From NCBI RefSeq assembly GCF_014218725.1, contig NZ_JABBJE010000001.1:682001-746000 (forward strand): a stretch of DNA of 64,000 bases. The letters are read 5' to 3'. Of the stretch, positions 60,465 through 64,000 are shown in pieces. This stretch comes from Brevundimonas huaxiensis. GTDB lineage: Bacteria > Pseudomonadota > Alphaproteobacteria > Caulobacterales > Caulobacteraceae. Below the pieces are notes generated by a model. It saw only the letters and a list, made by a program, of their open reading frames with translations, was not told where the DNA came from and made no database searches. Numbering within the stretch: position 1 is the first letter of the stretch; each line of letters starts with the position of its first letter. The position numbers and the translations under genes are program-made.

Positions 60465-62546
60465 TTAGACGTCGAGTTCTTCTTTCACGAACTGGGCGTT
60501 TTCCTGAATGAACTGGAAGCGCGCGTCGGCGCGCTTGCCCATCAGGCGTTCGACCAAATCCTCGATGCTGGCCTCGGCGTCGGGCACCGTAATGCGGGCC
60601 AGTGTGCGTTTCTTGGGATCCATGGTGGTCTCCTTCAGTTGGGAGGCCATCATTTCGCCCAGGCCCTTGAACCGGCCGATCTCGGTTTTCTTGCCCTTGA
60701 AGACCGTCGCCAGCAGTTCGTCGCGGTGGGCGTCGTCACGGGCGTATTCGCTCAGAGGCCCGGCGCTGATGCGATAGAGCGGCGGCAGGGCCATGAAGAC
60801 CCGGCCCTGGCGGATCGTCTCGGGCATGACGCGATAGAAGAAGGTGATGAGCAGGGCCGCGATGTGGGCGCCGTCCACGTCGGCGTCGGTCATGATGACG
60901 ATCCGCTCGTAGCGCAGGTCATCGATGTTGAACCGGTTGCCGGGCTGGACGCCCAAGGCCAGGGCCAAGTCGGACAGTTCGACGTTGGCGCGCAGCTTGT
61001 CGGCGGTGGCGGAGGCGACGTTCAGGATCTTGCCGCGCAGGGGCAGGATCGCCTGGGTCGTGCGGTCGCGCGCCTGTTTGGCCGAGCCGCCGGCCGAATC
61101 GCCTTCGACGATGAAGAGTTCGGTGCCCTCAGCGGCCTGACGGGAGCAGTCGGACAGTTTCCCGGGCAGGCGCAGCTTGCGGGTGGCGGCGCGCTGGACC
61201 TCCTTGTCCTTGCGGCGGCGCAAGCGCTCTTCGGCCCGGTCGATGACGTAACCGAGCAGGGCGTTGGCCTGTTTCGGGCTCTCGGTCAGCCAGTGGTCCA
61301 GAGGGTCGCGCAGCAACTGCTCTACGATGCGCGCGCCCTCGGGCGAGGACAGACGGTCCTTGGTCTGGCCCTGGAACTCGGGATTGCGGATGAAGACGCT
61401 GATCAGGGCGCCGGCATTGGCGATGACGTCCTCGGCCGTGATGACTGAGGCGCGTTTCTCATTGGTCAGTTCGCCATAGGCCTTCAGCCCCTTGACCAAG
61501 GCGGCGCGGAACCCGGCTTCGTGCGTGCCGCCGTCGGGGGTGGAGACGGTGTTGCAGTAGGACTGGATGAAGCCGTCCGCCTCGCCGAAACCGACGGGCG
61601 ACCAGGTGACGGCCCATTCGAAGGCGCCCGCTTCGCCTTGACGCTCGGCGCGGCCGGCGAAGGTGGGGGTGACGGTTTCCAGTTGACCGATGCGGTCGGC
61701 CAGAGCGTCGGCCAGGCCGCCTGGGAAGTGCAGACTAGCCTGGGCCGGCGTGGCGTCAGTGATCCGCTCTGATGCGCAGGTCCACCGGATTTCGACGCCG
61801 CGGAACAGATAGGCTTTTGACCGTGCCATGCGGAAGAGGCGCGCCGGCTTGAAAGCCGCTCCCATGCCGAAGATTTCGTCGTCGGGCTTGAACCGGATCA
61901 GGGTGCCGCGCTTTTTTGACGGGCCGATCTGCTGGATCGGAGCCAGGACGTGACCGCGGCTGAAGGCCTGTTTCCATTCGAAACCGTCGCGCCAGACTGT
62001 GACCTCGACGCTTTCGCTCAGAGCGTTGACGACCGAGACGCCAACGCCGTGCAAACCGCCAGAAGTTTCATAGGCTTTGCCGGAAAACTTGCCGCCGGAG
62101 TGCAGGACCGTCATGACGACTTCCAGCGCCGACTTGCCGGGATGCTTCGGATGCGGGTCGACCGGAATGCCGCGACCGTCATCACGCACCGAAAGATATC
62201 CCTCGGCGTCCAGATCGACGGTGATCAGCTTGGCATGTTTCGCCACCGCTTCGTCCATGGCGTTGTCCAGGACTTCGGCGAAAAGGTGGTGCAGGGCGCG
62301 CTCGTCGGTGCCGCCGATATACATGCCGGGGCGTTTGCGAACGGGTTCCAGCCCTTCCAGCACCTCGATGGAGGAGGCGGAATAGCCGGTGGCGGCCGCC
62401 GTCGTGGCCGTAGCTTGAACGGGAGGCGGCGCGGGCGTTGAGACAACAGCGGGCGCAGCTGCAGGCGGGGTCGCCACAACTGGCTTGGGCGGCTCGGGTT
62501 TGCGAGCTTCGGGTTCGTCGTCAAAAGCGAAGAGGTCGGCGGCCAT
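60465..62546 (-). CDS. parE: DNA topoisomerase IV subunit B
   Basis: This 693-residue ATPase subunit has a Pro/Ala/Thr-rich N-terminal extension (about 1-55) before the usual start IEVLEGLEPVRKRPGMYIGGTDERALHHLFAEVLDNAMDE. GGLHGVGVSVVNALS is the ATP-binding loop and VEGDSAGGSAKQARDR the Toprim part. The C-terminus is complete (FVKEELDV). Its start overlaps the end of the O-antigen-ligase-type gene by 26 bases on the same strand. Confidence 0.96.
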   Translation of the reverse strand: MAADLFAFDDEPEARKPEPPKPVVATPPAAAPAVVSTPAPPPVQATATTAAATGYSASSIEVLEGLEPVRKRPGMYIGGTDERALHHLFAEVLDNAMDEAVAKHAKLITVDLDAEGYLSVRDDGRGIPVDPHPKHPGKSALEVVMTVLHSGGKFSGKAYETSGGLHGVGVSVVNALSESVEVTVWRDGFEWKQAFSRGHVLAPIQQIGPSKKRGTLIRFKPDDEIFGMGAAFKPARLFRMARSKAYLFRGVEIRWTCASERITDATPAQASLHFPGGLADALADRIGQLETVTPTFAGRAERQGEAGAFEWAVTWSPVGFGEADGFIQSYCNTVSTPDGGTHEAGFRAALVKGLKAYGELTNEKRASVITAEDVIANAGALISVFIRNPEFQGQTKDRLSSPEGARIVEQLLRDPLDHWLTESPKQANALLGYVIDRAEERLRRRKDKEVQRAATRKLRLPGKLSDCSRQAAEGTELFIVEGDSAGGSAKQARDRTTQAILPLRGKILNVASATADKLRANVELSDLALALGVQPGNRFNIDDLRYERIVIMTDADVDGAHIAALLITFFYRVMPETIRQGRVFMALPPLYRISAGPLSEYARDDAHRDELLATVFKGKKTEIGRFKGLGEMMASQLKETTMDPKKRTLARITVPDAEASIEDLVERLMGKRADARFQFIQENAQFVKEELDV

Positions 62547-63867
62547 TCACGTAGTCTGAGGCGATTCGGGACCGGGTCTGGTAGGCCCGTGACGCCTGTC
62601 GAGCAAGCGGCGCACGAACCGGGGCCGGATCAAAGGTCACGGCGCGGGCCATAATCGCGAGCATCAGGATCCACGGCAGATTAGCGTGGGTCAGCAGGAC
62701 GCTCTCCGAAAGGCTTAGGGCCGTGAAGACCGCCAGATAGGCGACGCTCCAGTAGCCTTCGCGCGCACCGAGCCCGTTCGTGCGCGCGACGACGAAGATC
62801 GCAGAGATCGCCATAACGGCGCCCACAGCCACCGCACCGGGCCAGCCCAGCTGCACGAGCAGATCGATCCAGCCGTTGTGAGCGGAAGGCACGGGCCACT
62901 GGGTCTCGATGCGGATTTCGCGCGCCGGGATCGAGTCCACGCCCCAGAAGGCGCTGAAGCCGTATCCGGTCCAAGGGCGCTCTGCGACCTTCCGCATCAA
63001 GGCTTCCCAGATCAGCGTGCGGCCTGTCAGCGACGGGTCCTTGCCCAATGCCTCCAGGATCGCGGCGGAATCGGAGTTCCACAGCCAGGTCGCGCCGGCC
63101 GCAATGATGACGGCAAGCCAGATGCCGATGACGGTGATCACCGCGCCGCCTTGTTTCAACGTCCACCACCCCCCGATCATGCCCAGGCCCAGGCCCCAGC
63201 ACAGAAGCGATGTCTTGGATTGGGTGGCGAGCACCAGGAGCGTGGTCAGGCCTAATGTCAGCAGGCAGATCCAGATCCGGTGGCTGCGTCCGGCGATATG
63301 ATCGGCCGCCAGGGTCGCTGCGGCGGAAACGGCGCCCACCACCATGACCAGCCCCATCTGGTTCTTCTCATACCAGAGGCCGCGCCACAGGCCGGCGTTG
63401 TCGAACTGGTGCACCCCGACCTTGGGATAGCCGAAAACCATGATCAGGCTGCCGACCGCCATCACCAAACAGGTGTACATCAGGACTCGCGGCAGGGCGT
63501 CGTCACGGAAGCGGGCGCCCAGATAGATGGCGAAGGCGCTGTTGATTGCCATGGCGATGACGCGGCGCTCCGTGACCTCGGGGTCGATGGACCAGTATTT
63601 CGAGACGAAACACATTATGACGAGGGCGAACATCATCAGCCATGCCGGCCAGGCGCGGATGACCTTGTCGAAGCGAAAGACGATCAGGCCGGCGATGACG
63701 GCGTAGACCGGCAGCCAGATGAACCGCAGGATCGGCGTCTCGACCTGGGTCGGCGCGATGACGGGCGCGATCAGGGCGCCAGTCAGCATAAAGGCGACGA
63801 AGCCAGCCGCCCACTGTTCCCACAGCGGCGGCGAATCATCTGGGGTCTGAACGGGCGGTTCGCGCAC
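62521..63867 (-). CDS. O-antigen ligase/Wzy-family membrane protein
   Basis: This 448-residue protein has about ten to eleven membrane segments and the Wzy_C/WaaL hallmark: a large periplasmic loop (about 265-330) with SLTGRTLIWEALMRKVAERPWTGYGFSAFWG and SAHNGWIDLLVQLGWPG. Such proteins ligate or polymerise surface polysaccharide. Distinguishing ligase from polymerase is not possible by sequence alone. It overlaps parE by 26 bases and lies 23 bases after the metC-like stop. Confidence 0.88.
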   Translation of the reverse strand: MREPPVQTPDDSPPLWEQWAAGFVAFMLTGALIAPVIAPTQVETPILRFIWLPVYAVIAGLIVFRFDKVIRAWPAWLMMFALVIMCFVSKYWSIDPEVTERRVIAMAINSAFAIYLGARFRDDALPRVLMYTCLVMAVGSLIMVFGYPKVGVHQFDNAGLWRGLWYEKNQMGLVMVVGAVSAAATLAADHIAGRSHRIWICLLTLGLTTLLVLATQSKTSLLCWGLGLGMIGGWWTLKQGGAVITVIGIWLAVIIAAGATWLWNSDSAAILEALGKDPSLTGRTLIWEALMRKVAERPWTGYGFSAFWGVDSIPAREIRIETQWPVPSAHNGWIDLLVQLGWPGAVAVGAVMAISAIFVVARTNGLGAREGYWSVAYLAVFTALSLSESVLLTHANLPWILMLAIMARAVTFDPAPVRAPLARQASRAYQTRSRIASDYVNGRRPLRF

Positions 63868-63890
63868 GGGCGCACAGTCCTTTGCGGCGC

Positions 63891-64000
63891 TTAAGGAACC
63901 GTGAGTGCGGCGGTGAAGGCGGCGAGGCCCTGCTCCAGATCGGCGATGAGGTCCGCAGGATCTTCAAGACCGACATGCAGTCGGATCAGTTCGCCCTCAA
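63891..64000 (-). CDS. metC: Cystathionine beta-lyase-type PLP enzyme, C-terminal end only
   Basis: The last 35 residues are visible (LIRLHVGLEDPADLIADLEQGLAAF near the end). This LxRLHVGLEDPxDLIxDLxxAL pattern is the C-terminus of Cys/Met-metabolism PLP enzymes; cystathionine beta-lyase is the most likely member, but gamma-lyase or gamma-synthase cannot be excluded. The rest lies beyond position 64000. Confidence 0.75.
   Translation of the reverse strand, partial: EGELIRLHVGLEDPADLIADLEQGLAAFTAALTVP

Noticed and set aside
59373..61448. 691-codon plus-strand frame opposite the GlcD-like and parE genes
   Set aside because: Same GC-bias shadow effect; the minus-strand genes have complete domain sets.

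Overview
The window is GC-rich, densely coded chromosomal DNA from an alphaproteobacterium, most likely the Caulobacterales and probably Brevundimonas or a close relative (inference). The main reasons are a pyruvate dehydrogenase E1 beta subunit with its own lipoyl domain, a circularly permuted two-piece tmRNA, an alpha-type SspB, and the gene string rpoZ-rel-pyrE-pdxJ-acpS-lepB-rnc-era-recO. I see no insertion sequence, prophage, CRISPR array, plasmid gene or genomic island. Almost everything is housekeeping. I did not find a convincing new defence or mobile system.

Layout. Positions 1-7.2 kb hold the end of enolase, ftsB and a tight pyruvate dehydrogenase operon (pdhA, pdhB, a DUF5076 gene, pdhC, a glutathione peroxidase, lpdA) that ends at a strong terminator. 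Positions 7.2-17.1 kb hold uvrD/pcrA, small DUF proteins (DUF3606, RHH, DUF4169, DUF2171, YccF), lipoproteins, an EamA exporter, fumC, a secreted cyclophilin coupled to a RusA-like nuclease, and sspB. The permuted ssrA gene lies at 17.2-17.6 kb, followed by miaA, mrp and an old-yellow-enzyme gene. Positions 20.8-23.7 kb are a minus-strand thymidylate/folate operon (thyA, esterase, MazG-like, folA, ybjQ). Positions 23.8-27 kb hold a DUF924 gene, ilvC, dps and three tRNAs (Pro-CGG, Gln-UUG, Leu-UAG). Positions 27-36 kb hold an amino-acid permease, hrpB, an MHS transporter, two RNA methyltransferase-type genes and a membrane glycosyltransferase. Positions 35.8-39 kb are a TetR-linked BtuFCD-type ABC importer. 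Positions 39-44.5 kb hold a soluble lytic transglycosylase, dapA, smpB, a uracil-DNA glycosylase, a NYN-domain protein and folK. Positions 44.5-54.9 kb are the rpoZ-to-recO cluster. The end of the window has a DipZ-like protein, parC, a GlcD-like flavoprotein, parE, an O-antigen-ligase-type protein and the tail of a metC-like gene.

How the genes work together. The whole PDH complex (E1 alpha, E1 beta, E2, E3) is made from one operon. Trans-translation is nearly complete here: the ssrA RNA, its partner SmpB and the ClpXP adaptor SspB that handles tagged proteins. The thyA-folA operon couples dTMP synthesis to tetrahydrofolate recycling. The rpoZ-rel pair links RNA polymerase to (p)ppGpp.

Points most worth a second look are an apparent CTG start codon for the bifunctional (p)ppGpp synthetase/hydrolase, tandem near-identical pseudoknot units in the tmRNA, DUF5076 and glutathione peroxidase genes translationally coupled inside the PDH operon, and several inverted repeats in leaders (pdhA, OYE, pyrE). 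All functional calls come from reading motifs by eye; no database search was run.
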